This document shows positions 25,356-32,480 of a stretch of 64,000 nucleotides of DNA, one piece after another. The notes under the pieces were generated by a model. It was not told the DNA's origin, ran no database searches, and saw nothing but the letters and a program-made list of their open reading frames with translations. Position numbers and translations under genes: made by a program. This stretch comes from Chloroflexota bacterium (GTDB lineage: Bacteria > Chloroflexota > Anaerolineae > Anaerolineales > UBA4823), in the NCBI GenBank assembly GCA_029265355.1, contig JAJUJL010000002.1, positions 248,001 to 312,000 on the forward strand. The letters run 5' to 3'. Positions within the stretch are counted from its first letter, which is position 1. The number at the start of each line of letters is the position of its first letter.

Positions 25356-26567
25356 CTACCCGGTTGTGCTCGTGTCAACCGTTGGTTTGGGAGCAGGCTG
25401 TGCAAATTGGTTAAGTTGTCGAAGGCTGAGCAATAATCCAATCGCCAGCACCACCGCCCCAGACCAATACGGCAGGTTCACGCTCAGGTCGAAAGCGAAG
25501 CCAGCCCACAAAGGCCCGATGATGCGACCCAGGCTCATGAAGGAGTTGTTCAATCCCATAGCAATGCCTTGACCGGTGAGGGTTTCTTTCGATATCAAAG
25601 CCGAGACCGCTGGCCTGAGCATAGAATTGCTGAGCACGAAGAAGATGATGCTGAGCCAAAGGAGAAATTCAGTCGTCGCCAACGTCATCAGCAGGAATCC
25701 GATGACGCTGCCCAACAGGCTGGCCTTGATGATTGAACCTTCTCCCCAACGGTGGGTGAGCGGTCCGGTCAACCCACCCTGAACGATCACGGATACCACA
25801 CCAATGAGGGTGAGCAGCATGCCCACCTCCCACGGGCCATAATTGAAGCGCTGTTGAGTGTAGAGCCCAAAGATGGCTTCGAAGTTTGTCAAAGCGAAGC
25901 TGAGCAGGAAAGCCATGAAGAGCAAAAAACCAATCTGGCTGAACAGGGCATCCCACAACAGGCGTAACTGGAAGCCTTTGAACTTTGCACCACGGATGGC
26001 GCGTTGCCCCGCTGGCAGGGATTCTGGCAACAGAATGGCGACTATCACCAAAGCCAGTAGAGAAAGCGCAGCCGCAACGAAGAAAGGTAAGCTTAACATG
26101 CGGCTGCCAAGCGCACCGGCAATTCCTGGTCCTAACACCATACCCAGTCCCATCGCTGCACCAAGGATGCCCATTCCCGCACCGCGATCTTGTTCCTCGG
26201 TGCTATCACTGATGTATGCCATTGCGGTGGGAATAACTGCGGAGGACAGCACACCCGCCAGGATGCGAGCGGCAAACAGCATCCACAGTTGCGAGGATAG
26301 GCCAAAGAAGACTTGCGCGAGTGCATTTCCAAGCACACCGAACATCAACACGGGTTTTCTGCCAAAACGATCCGAGATTTCTCCCCAGATCGGCGAGAAG
26401 ATGAACTGCATGACGGCATACGAAGCCATCAAAGCGCCCAGTTCGCTGCCGCCTGCTCCGAAACTCTCGACCAAAAAGGGAAGTATCGGAATGACCATTC
26501 CGAATCCCATCATGATCACCACCAGAGTGAAGAAGAGAATCAGCATTTGGCGATTTCGAATTATCAT
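25356..26567 (-). CDS. MFS drug/H+ antiporter (DHA1 type)
   Basis: The 403-residue, 12-helix transporter carries MFS motif A between helices 2 and 3 (GEISDRFGRKPVLMFGVLG) and the antiporter motif C in helix 5 (GLGMVLGPGIAGALG), which marks efflux carriers such as TetA or MdtG. The substrate is unknown. It converges on copA with a 6-base gap and is transcribed from the same intergenic region as the YkuD gene. The minus-strand start at 26567 has no clear Shine-Dalgarno site. Confidence 0.85.
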   Translation of the reverse strand: MIIRNRQMLILFFTLVVIMMGFGMVIPILPFLVESFGAGGSELGALMASYAVMQFIFSPIWGEISDRFGRKPVLMFGVLGNALAQVFFGLSSQLWMLFAARILAGVLSSAVIPTAMAYISDSTEEQDRGAGMGILGAAMGLGMVLGPGIAGALGSRMLSLPFFVAAALSLLALVIVAILLPESLPAGQRAIRGAKFKGFQLRLLWDALFSQIGFLLFMAFLLSFALTNFEAIFGLYTQQRFNYGPWEVGMLLTLIGVVSVIVQGGLTGPLTHRWGEGSIIKASLLGSVIGFLLMTLATTEFLLWLSIIFFVLSNSMLRPAVSALISKETLTGQGIAMGLNNSFMSLGRIIGPLWAGFAFDLSVNLPYWSGAVVLAIGLLLSLRQLNQFAQPAPKPTVDTSTTG

Positions 26568-26730
26568 GGAGGTCTCGCTTCAGGAGATATGACTCGTTCT
26601 CAGGTATTTTTAATTGCTTTCGGGTACAATCCTGTAGAGTTTTAGATTATACAGTCCCAAGTTGAGCATTGATTGTACCTCAAACAGGAGTGAATCAAAA
26701 ATAGCTCAATTTGCGGACAGGATAGCGGTT

Positions 26731-27831
26731 ATGAGTTCTCTTTATAGTTCACGACGACGCTTTCTAAAAGTTGCTGCAGTGAGCATGGGTGGCTTCGCTG
26801 TGAATGCCTTCAATCGTCTGCTGCAGCTCCCTGAATTTCCGGCTGCTGAACGACTGGGTCGAGCCTTCGCCAAAGTAGAGATTAAAGCGAAACCTGATAT
26901 CGATGCACAAACCGTGGGTGTCATCTATGATGATACCGTTGTGCCCTGGTTGCGAGAGGTGGTGGGGCGAAACCCCTACCGATACCGGCAGCGATTCGTG
27001 GAGACGCCTCAAGGGTTTATTTGGGCTCCCGATCTTCAGCAGGTGCGCAACCAGCCCAATCAACCGGTTGAGCGGCTGCCAGAGACAAGCCTGGGAGCTG
27101 GGATGTGGACAGAAGTCACCGTTCCATACGTGGATATTGTGCTAGAGGGGAAGCCAGTCAGTCCCGGGTTTAAGGCCAGGATGGAGGCTGGTTTACCGCT
27201 GCGTTTGTATTACAGCCAAATTCTGTGGGTCGACCGAATTCGCGTCGATGATTCGGGACAAACCTGGTACCGGGTCAATGAACGATTCGGGTACGGCGAC
27301 TTGATCTGGGCGCCTGCAGCGGCGTTTCGCCCGCTCACTGAAGAAGAAATTGCTCCGATTCATCCCGAGGTGGAGGATAAACGCGTCGAGATCAACGTCG
27401 AACAAAAATACCAAACGCTTTCGTGCTATGAAGGAAAGACGGAAGTGTATTACTGCAGGATTTCTGCCGGGAAGCAGTTCGACGCTGAGGGGAAATTCCT
27501 GGGGCATTCGGCAACACCGACTGGAACGATGAGCATCTGGCGCAAGCAAGTGTCCGCGCATATGTCTGGCGGGACAACTGGTGCTGGATATGATCTACCA
27601 GGCATTGGATGGACATCATTGTTTACTGGAGACGGTGTCGCTATTCATTCCACCTTCTGGCATAATAATTTTGGCGGTGAATTGATGTCGCATGGCTGTG
27701 TGAACGCCACCCCAGAGGATGCTAAATGGATCTTTCGCTGGACAAATCCTCCGGTTTTATACGACCCCGGCGATGTGTACAGCAAGGATGCAACGATTCC
27801 ACCTACAAAAATTACCGTGAAAGAGGGATAA
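26731..27831 (+). CDS. Tat-exported L,D-transpeptidase (YkuD domain)
   Basis: The 366-residue protein starts with a twin-arginine signal (SSRRRFLKVAAVSMGGFAVNAF), so export in folded form is likely. The middle part (residues about 50-210) looks like SH3-type repeats with Trp-Tyr-rich strands. The C-terminal YkuD domain has the catalytic HSTFWHNNFGGELMSHGCVNATPEDAKWIF (H, SHGC). Such enzymes make 3-3 peptidoglycan cross-links or anchor proteins. ATG 26731 is chosen because it places the Tat motif at residues 5-13; the open frame upstream adds no signal sequence. Confidence 0.87.
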   Translation: MSSLYSSRRRFLKVAAVSMGGFAVNAFNRLLQLPEFPAAERLGRAFAKVEIKAKPDIDAQTVGVIYDDTVVPWLREVVGRNPYRYRQRFVETPQGFIWAPDLQQVRNQPNQPVERLPETSLGAGMWTEVTVPYVDIVLEGKPVSPGFKARMEAGLPLRLYYSQILWVDRIRVDDSGQTWYRVNERFGYGDLIWAPAAAFRPLTEEEIAPIHPEVEDKRVEINVEQKYQTLSCYEGKTEVYYCRISAGKQFDAEGKFLGHSATPTGTMSIWRKQVSAHMSGGTTGAGYDLPGIGWTSLFTGDGVAIHSTFWHNNFGGELMSHGCVNATPEDAKWIFRWTNPPVLYDPGDVYSKDATIPPTKITVKEG

Positions 27832-27841
27832 TTGCTTGTAA

Positions 27842-27893
27842 CCGATGGAAAATATCGGCATCTAAGTTAAGGTATTGCGCTTTGGCAGCGCAA
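27842..27893 (+). other. Small hairpins in the 27832-27990 gap
   Basis: CCGAT/ATCGG (27842-27846, 27854-27858) and TTGCGCT/AGCGCAA (27875-27881, 27887-27893) form short stems. Neither has a T-tract. They may stabilise the YkuD mRNA end; nothing else is seen before ccdA. Confidence 0.3.
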
Positions 27894-27990
27894 GCAAAGG
27901 AAAGCCACGCATCGAAAATCCCTGCCGGTAATTGCGCAGACCGGATATCAGAGACCTGGATTGTGATGAGTTAAGGAGAAGCAAACATTC

Positions 27991-28731
27991 ATGACCGCAG
28001 CAAATGTGACTTTGGGCCTCGCTTTTTTGGCTGGGCTGGCTTCATTCCTCTCGCCGTGTGTACTGTCACTGGTGCCGGCGTATGTTGGCTACCTTGGTGG
28101 ACGTTCAGCCGCGGCAGCAACTGACCGATCGCCAGGCAACATTGCTGTGACGAACCGGTGGTTGACATTTTCACATGGCCTTGCTTTTGTGCTCGGTTTT
28201 AGTGTTGTGTTTATCGGATTAGGTTTAGCTGCTTCTGCGTTGGGCGGATTATTGTTCGACCTGAGCGATTGGATTGCTAAGATCGGCGGCGTGGTGGTGG
28301 TCATTTTTGGCCTGCACATGATTGGTGTATTCCGCATCCCCTGGTTAGAGTATGATCTCCGGGCGCATAACACGCCTGACCGCAGGCGAGGCTACATTGC
28401 TTCTGCGCTGATGGGCGTTTTCTTTTCAGCGGGGTGGTCGCCGTGCGTTGGACCGGTATTGGGAGCGATTCTCACGCTTGCCCTGAACGGCGGGTCGCTC
28501 ACACAAGGCTTCAGCCTGCTGTCGGCTTATTCCGCCGGGCTGGCGATCCCATTCCTCCTGGCAGCGCTCGGCATCGGCTGGGTAACGACATTGCTCAAGA
28601 GATACGGAAAAGTGATGCGTTACACAGAGATTGCGATGGGTGTCGTGCTGGTCGTGGTTGGCGTTATGCTATTTTTGGGCACTTTCCAGACACTGGCGCG
28701 TTTTGCCCCTTTGATCGATCTAGGATTGTGA
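27991..28731 (+). CDS. ccdA: CcdA-type thiol-disulfide electron transporter
   Basis: The 246-residue, six-helix DsbD/CcdA protein has a conserved Cys in each half of its pseudo-symmetric fold (ASFLSPCVLSLVPAYVGYLGG and FSAGWSPCVGPVLGAIL). It carries electrons from cytoplasmic thioredoxin across the membrane to proteins such as TlpA. TAAGGAG is upstream of ATG 27991. The TlpA gene follows at once, with a possible GTGA-type overlap, so the pair forms a reducing pathway. Confidence 0.92.
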   Translation: MTAANVTLGLAFLAGLASFLSPCVLSLVPAYVGYLGGRSAAAATDRSPGNIAVTNRWLTFSHGLAFVLGFSVVFIGLGLAASALGGLLFDLSDWIAKIGGVVVVIFGLHMIGVFRIPWLEYDLRAHNTPDRRRGYIASALMGVFFSAGWSPCVGPVLGAILTLALNGGSLTQGFSLLSAYSAGLAIPFLLAALGIGWVTTLLKRYGKVMRYTEIAMGVVLVVVGVMLFLGTFQTLARFAPLIDLGL

Positions 28732-28736
28732 GCACA

Positions 28737-29303
28737 ATGGCATCAAACCGGGCGAGTGCTTTCCTGGCAGTGGCAGCGGGTATGCTGGCTGGCGCTGGCT
28801 TAGGGGTGATTATTTTGTTTGGCTTAGGAAATCTGGATTTACTCGCCTCGCTCAAGTCACCCTGGGAAAATCAACCTGCGCCAAAGGTCGGGTATTCGGC
28901 GCCAGATTTTGAGCTGAACAACCTGGCAGGGGAAACGATTAAACTGAGCAATCTGCGCGGTAAGCCTGTTTTGATTAACTTCTGGGCTACCTGGTGTGGA
29001 CCTTGCCGCCTGGAAATGCCTGATCTTCAAAAGATCTACGAAAACTATCAAGGGGATTTCGAGGTGCTGGCAGTAAACGCCGATGAACAGGAGAGAATAG
29101 TGGCGAAGTTTGCCAAAGATATTGGCATAACCTTTGAGGTCCTCCTGGATCCCGGTGCAAATGTGCAAAGCCTCTACCAACTGCGCGGTTATCCGACATC
29201 CTTCCTGGTGGATCAGGAAGGCGTCATCCGCGTCCAACACATTGGCATCATGCACGAAGCCCAGTTGGTAGAATACCTGGCAGAGGTGGGCTTGAGCAGA
29301 TGA
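28737..29303 (+). CDS. TlpA/ResA-type membrane-anchored thioredoxin
   Basis: The 188-residue protein has an N-terminal anchor helix (ASAFLAVAAGMLAGAGLGVIILFGLG) and an extracytoplasmic AhpC/TSA-Redoxin domain with FWATWCGPCRLEMPDL (C87 and C90) and the cis-Pro loop RGYPTSFLVDQEG. CcdA, encoded just before, is the expected electron donor. GTG 28728, overlapping the ccdA TGA, is an alternative start. It resembles the TlpA at 19778 but is a distinct paralogue. It overlaps the next gene by ATGA. Confidence 0.9.
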   Translation: MASNRASAFLAVAAGMLAGAGLGVIILFGLGNLDLLASLKSPWENQPAPKVGYSAPDFELNNLAGETIKLSNLRGKPVLINFWATWCGPCRLEMPDLQKIYENYQGDFEVLAVNADEQERIVAKFAKDIGITFEVLLDPGANVQSLYQLRGYPTSFLVDQEGVIRVQHIGIMHEAQLVEYLAEVGLSR

Positions 29304-30301
29304 TCACGGTCACATTATACAGCCGCAGCGATTGCCACTTGTGTGAACAAGCTTTCGATGACCTAAAGAGCCTGCAAGAGCAATACCCTCACAAGCTCAC
29401 CGTGATTGATGTGGACAGCACACAGGAATTGCGCCGTAAGTACGGGTTTGAAGTGCCGGTGGTGGAAATCGGCCCCTATACATTGAAAGCCCCCATCACG
29501 CGACAAGAGCTGCAATTCACGCTGGCAGCCGCCCGAGACCGGCAAGTTTCCATCGACCGCTTGAATGATCCAGCCTACATGGGACCGGTGACCTGGACGC
29601 GCTCCGATGGATTCACCTACTGGATGTCCCGGCATTACATGGCAGTCTTTAATCTCCTGGTATTTATCTATGTGGGATTGCCATTTTTAGCGCCGCTGTT
29701 GATGAAAGCCGGTGCAGAGATACCAGCGCGATGGATCTATCGAGGTTATGGGATGGTTTGCCATCAGTTGGGATACCGTTCGTTCTACATTCTTGGCGAA
29801 CAGGCAGAGTATCCGCGAACTGCTGCGGGTGTGCCCGGTTTGCGAACTTTTGCTGAGGCGACGGGATTGAGCGAAGAATCGGATCCTCAGGCGCTGCTGG
29901 ATGCCAGGAATTTCATTGGAAACGACCAGCTTGGTTACAAAGTGGCCTTATGCCAGCGGGATGTATCGATTTACGGTGCGATCCTGTTATTTGGCTTGCT
30001 TTTCGCCGCCACCGGGCGTCGCATACCCGCCTTGCCCTGGTACTTGTGGATTGTGATTGGCATTCTGCCAATTGCCTGGGACGGTCTCTCGCAACTCATC
30101 AGCCAACCGCCGCTTGGCTTCTTGCCATACCGTGAGAGCACGCCGCTTTTGCGAATAGTGACCGGTGGGTTGTTCGGGCTGACCACAGCCTGGTTCGGGT
30201 ACCCAATGGTGGAAGAAACTATGGCTGATACGCGCCAGCTCATGAGCGCCCGGCTCGAGCGAGCGCGACGGACGTCTGCAAATGCACTTCCAGCAGATTA
30301 A
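29300..30301 (+). CDS. Glutaredoxin-like domain fused to DUF2085 membrane domain
   Basis: The 333-residue protein opens with a glutaredoxin-like domain (residues 1-80, YSRSDCHLCEQA with C12xxC15, and VPVVEIGPY as cis-Pro loop). A hydrophobic DUF2085 part follows, with about five helices and Cys-containing motifs YRGYGMVCHQLGYRSFYILGEQAEYPR and ALCQRDVSIYGAILLFG. DUF2085 proteins are of unknown function. The fusion and the position behind ccdA and tlpA suggest that the membrane domain takes part in thiol chemistry. The last 20 bases overlap pgeF. Confidence 0.8.
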   Translation: MITVTLYSRSDCHLCEQAFDDLKSLQEQYPHKLTVIDVDSTQELRRKYGFEVPVVEIGPYTLKAPITRQELQFTLAAARDRQVSIDRLNDPAYMGPVTWTRSDGFTYWMSRHYMAVFNLLVFIYVGLPFLAPLLMKAGAEIPARWIYRGYGMVCHQLGYRSFYILGEQAEYPRTAAGVPGLRTFAEATGLSEESDPQALLDARNFIGNDQLGYKVALCQRDVSIYGAILLFGLLFAATGRRIPALPWYLWIVIGILPIAWDGLSQLISQPPLGFLPYRESTPLLRIVTGGLFGLTTAWFGYPMVEETMADTRQLMSARLERARRTSANALPAD

Positions 30302-31091
30302 TGGGCTGCAATACCTGACTTTCGATCTTCTGACCGAGGCGGGGGTGCGCCATGGGATTTTCACCCGTCACGGAGGGGTCAGTCAATCACCCTGGGCATC
30401 CCTCAACGTGGGCAGCACCGTAGGAGACGACCCCCAGCATGTGAAGCGCAATAAAGAATTAACCCTGGAGGCGATGGAGCTGCCCGGACACAGCGTATTT
30501 GATGTCTGGCAGGTGCACGGGAGCGAGGTGGTTTGCGCGCACGCCCCACGACCATTCGATCAGGTGCACGCTCGGGCCGATGCAATCTTAACTGATCAAG
30601 CAGGGGTCACCTTGATGATGCGATTTGCGGATTGCGTACCGATTTTGTTGACAGATCCGGTACGGCGCGTCGTTGGAATAGTCCATGCCGGTTGGCAAGG
30701 CACCGTCAGGCGGGTTATCCAGGCGGCGATCCATGTGATGGCAGAACAATATAGCTCACGCCCCCAGAATGTGCGCGCTGTCTTAGGCCCGTCGATCGGC
30801 CCAGATCATTACGTGGTTGGGAGAGAGGTTATCGAGCAAGTGCGCAGCGAGTTTGGCGCTGATGCGCAAGAATTCCTGAGACCAACACCCGATGAGTCAT
30901 CCAGCGAGAGAGCATACCTGAACTTGTGGCGAGCCAACCAATTCTTGTTGGAACAGGTTGGAGTCCTAAATGTCCAGCTTGCGCAAATCTGTACGGCCTG
31001 CCATGTTCAGGATTGGTATTCTCACCGCCAGGAACGAGGACTGACAGGTCGATTCGGCGCGTTGGTGGCGTTGAATAATCATCACCAATAA
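30282..31091 (+). CDS. pgeF: PgeF/YfiH (LACC1-type) purine nucleoside phosphorylase/oxidoreductase
   Basis: The 269-residue protein keeps the zinc/copper-binding triad of the family: H79 in QVHGSEV, C118 in RFADCVPILL and H135 in GIVHAGWQGT. HGIFTRHGG and DWYSHRQERGLTGRFGALVAL are also present. YfiH proteins have been described as purine nucleoside phosphorylase/adenosine deaminase-like enzymes and as polyphenol oxidases. They are linked to editing of cell-wall precursors. It overlaps the preceding gene by 20 bases and is followed closely by the yggS gene, a common pairing. Confidence 0.88.
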   Translation: MHFQQINGLQYLTFDLLTEAGVRHGIFTRHGGVSQSPWASLNVGSTVGDDPQHVKRNKELTLEAMELPGHSVFDVWQVHGSEVVCAHAPRPFDQVHARADAILTDQAGVTLMMRFADCVPILLTDPVRRVVGIVHAGWQGTVRRVIQAAIHVMAEQYSSRPQNVRAVLGPSIGPDHYVVGREVIEQVRSEFGADAQEFLRPTPDESSSERAYLNLWRANQFLLEQVGVLNVQLAQICTACHVQDWYSHRQERGLTGRFGALVALNNHHQ

Positions 31092-31100
31092 GGTCTGGCC

Positions 31101-31838
31101 ATGAACACCTTCCCAGATGAAGCTGTGATCCGTGCAAATTATCTGCGTGTAATGGAGCGAATTCAAACGTCAGCCGCGCGAGCCAATCGAAATGCAGATG
31201 AAATCCATCTGGTGGTGGTGACAAAGGGGCAACCGTTGCAGGTGGTTCGGGCGGCAATCGCCGCAGGAGCAACCCGTCTAGGTGAGAACTATCCTGAAGA
31301 AGGCGTTGAAAAAATACTGGCCTTAGGTGGAAATTGTGGTGTAGAATGGCATATGATCGGGCATGTGCAAAGCCGCAAGGCGAGAATGGTCTGTGAACAT
31401 TACACCTGCTTGCATTCGCTCGACAGTGTGCACCTGGCTCAACGGCTTGACCGGTTCTGTTCCGAACTTGGAAGACAACTGCCCGTGTTCTTGGAGTTAA
31501 ATGTCTCAGGGGAGGAAAGCAAGTTTGGTTTCCCGGCCTGGGATGACAATCATTGGGAATCGCTTGCCGTGGCTATCGAACAGATTGCTGCGTTACCCAA
31601 CCTGAGAGTAAGAGGACTGATGACCATGGCTCCGTATTTTCTCCAGGCAGAGCAAGCCAGGCCTTTTTTTCATCGCCTGAGAGAGTGGCGAGATCGCCTG
31701 GCGGACCGCTTCCCGCACGTTGACTGGACCGATTTATCGATGGGTATGAGCTCGGATTTCGAGGCGGCGATCATGGAAGGTGCAACATTTGTGCGCATAG
31801 GGCAGGCGATATTAGGACCTCGCCCCGTATCAGATTAG
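31101..31838 (+). CDS. yggS: YggS-family pyridoxal-phosphate homeostasis protein
   Basis: The 245-residue single-domain PLP-binding TIM barrel has the cofactor Lys in [10 protein letters not shown] (K42), then [43 protein letters not shown] and [24 protein letters not shown]. It buffers PLP and affects amino-acid and keto-acid balance. The order pgeF-yggS-yggT-yggU is a conserved bacterial neighbourhood that in many Gram-positives extends to cell-division genes, not seen here. Confidence 0.92.
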   Translation: MNTFPDEAVIRANYLRVMERIQTSAARANRNADEIHLVVVTKGQPLQVVRAAIAAGATRLGENYPEEGVEKILALGGNCGVEWHMIGHVQSRKARMVCEHYTCLHSLDSVHLAQRLDRFCSELGRQLPVFLELNVSGEESKFGFPAWDDNHWESLAVAIEQIAALPNLRVRGLMTMAPYFLQAEQARPFFHRLREWRDRLADRFPHVDWTDLSMGMSSDFEAAIMEGATFVRIGQAILGPRPVSD

Positions 31839-31858
31839 ATTGATCTTGGAGTGTTGGC

Positions 31859-32116
31859 GTGAACGTTCTTGTGATTACCATCAATATGATTGCACAGGTG
31901 ATCACCTTATTGGTGATTGCCAGTGTACTGCTTTCTTACTTTCTCTCACCGTACCACCCGGCGCGCAAATTCGTTGATGATCTGGTTGAACCCATGTTAG
32001 CGCCAATCCGCCGGATTGTGCCAAGCGCTGGTATGCTCGATTTTAGCCCGATGGTCTTGATACTGCTCGTGCAGATCGTGACGCGATTCCTGATCGGGGT
32101 ACTGGCTTCAAATTAG
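31859..32116 (+). CDS. yggT: YggT-family membrane protein
   Basis: The 85-residue protein has two hydrophobic helices flanking LLSYFLSPYHPARKFVDDLVEPMLAPIRRIVPSAGMLDFSPMVLILLVQIV. The P-hairpin EPMLAPIRRIVP and DFSPM are YggT hallmarks. Members are linked with cell division, osmotic stress or membrane integrity. GTG 31859 start, 20 bases after yggS. Confidence 0.88.
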   Translation: MNVLVITINMIAQVITLLVIASVLLSYFLSPYHPARKFVDDLVEPMLAPIRRIVPSAGMLDFSPMVLILLVQIVTRFLIGVLASN

Positions 32117-32133
32117 TAAACACGGGGTGCAAC

Positions 32134-32445
32134 TTGACAGAGCGTAAGTATCACCTGCATCATGGACAAAAAGGGGCTGCGCTGGCTATCCGCGTGACAC
32201 CGCGAGCCAGGAAAAATGAGATCACCGAAATCTTGTCGGACGGTACTGTACGTATCCGCCTGGTTGCACCTCCCGTAGAGGGAAAAGCAAACGAAGCATT
32301 GATCGAGTTCCTGTCCGAGGTGTTGGAAGTCCCCCGGAGCAGCATCGAGATTGTTGCAGGACAAACTGGGCGGGATAAGTTGATCTCGGTGCTGAACCTG
32401 GATGCGGCAACCGTTCAGCAAAGGATTTTGAACCGGTTAGAATGA
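32134..32445 (+). CDS. yggU: YggU/DUF167-family protein
   Basis: The 103-residue soluble protein has the DUF167 core ALAIRVTPRARKNEI...VRIRLVAPPVEGKANEALIEFLSEVLEVPRSSIEIVAGQTGRDKLISV. Biochemical function is unknown. It starts at TTG 32134, 17 bases after yggT, and ends the operon. The convergent NACHT gene ends 35 bases further on. Confidence 0.88.
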   Translation: MTERKYHLHHGQKGAALAIRVTPRARKNEITEILSDGTVRIRLVAPPVEGKANEALIEFLSEVLEVPRSSIEIVAGQTGRDKLISVLNLDAATVQQRILNRLE

Positions 32446-32480
32446 GCGATTGATTAACCTGGTCTTCCAGATGTTCAAGC

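Noticed and set aside
25873-26592. 239-residue open frame on the plus strand
   Set aside because: Antisense to the MFS transporter; the composition (Pro, Lys, Ser-rich, no fold signature) is typical of a shadow frame.
27842-27893. Riboswitch upstream of ccdA
   Set aside because: The two short stems do not match any riboswitch core I can recognise and have no coupled terminator.
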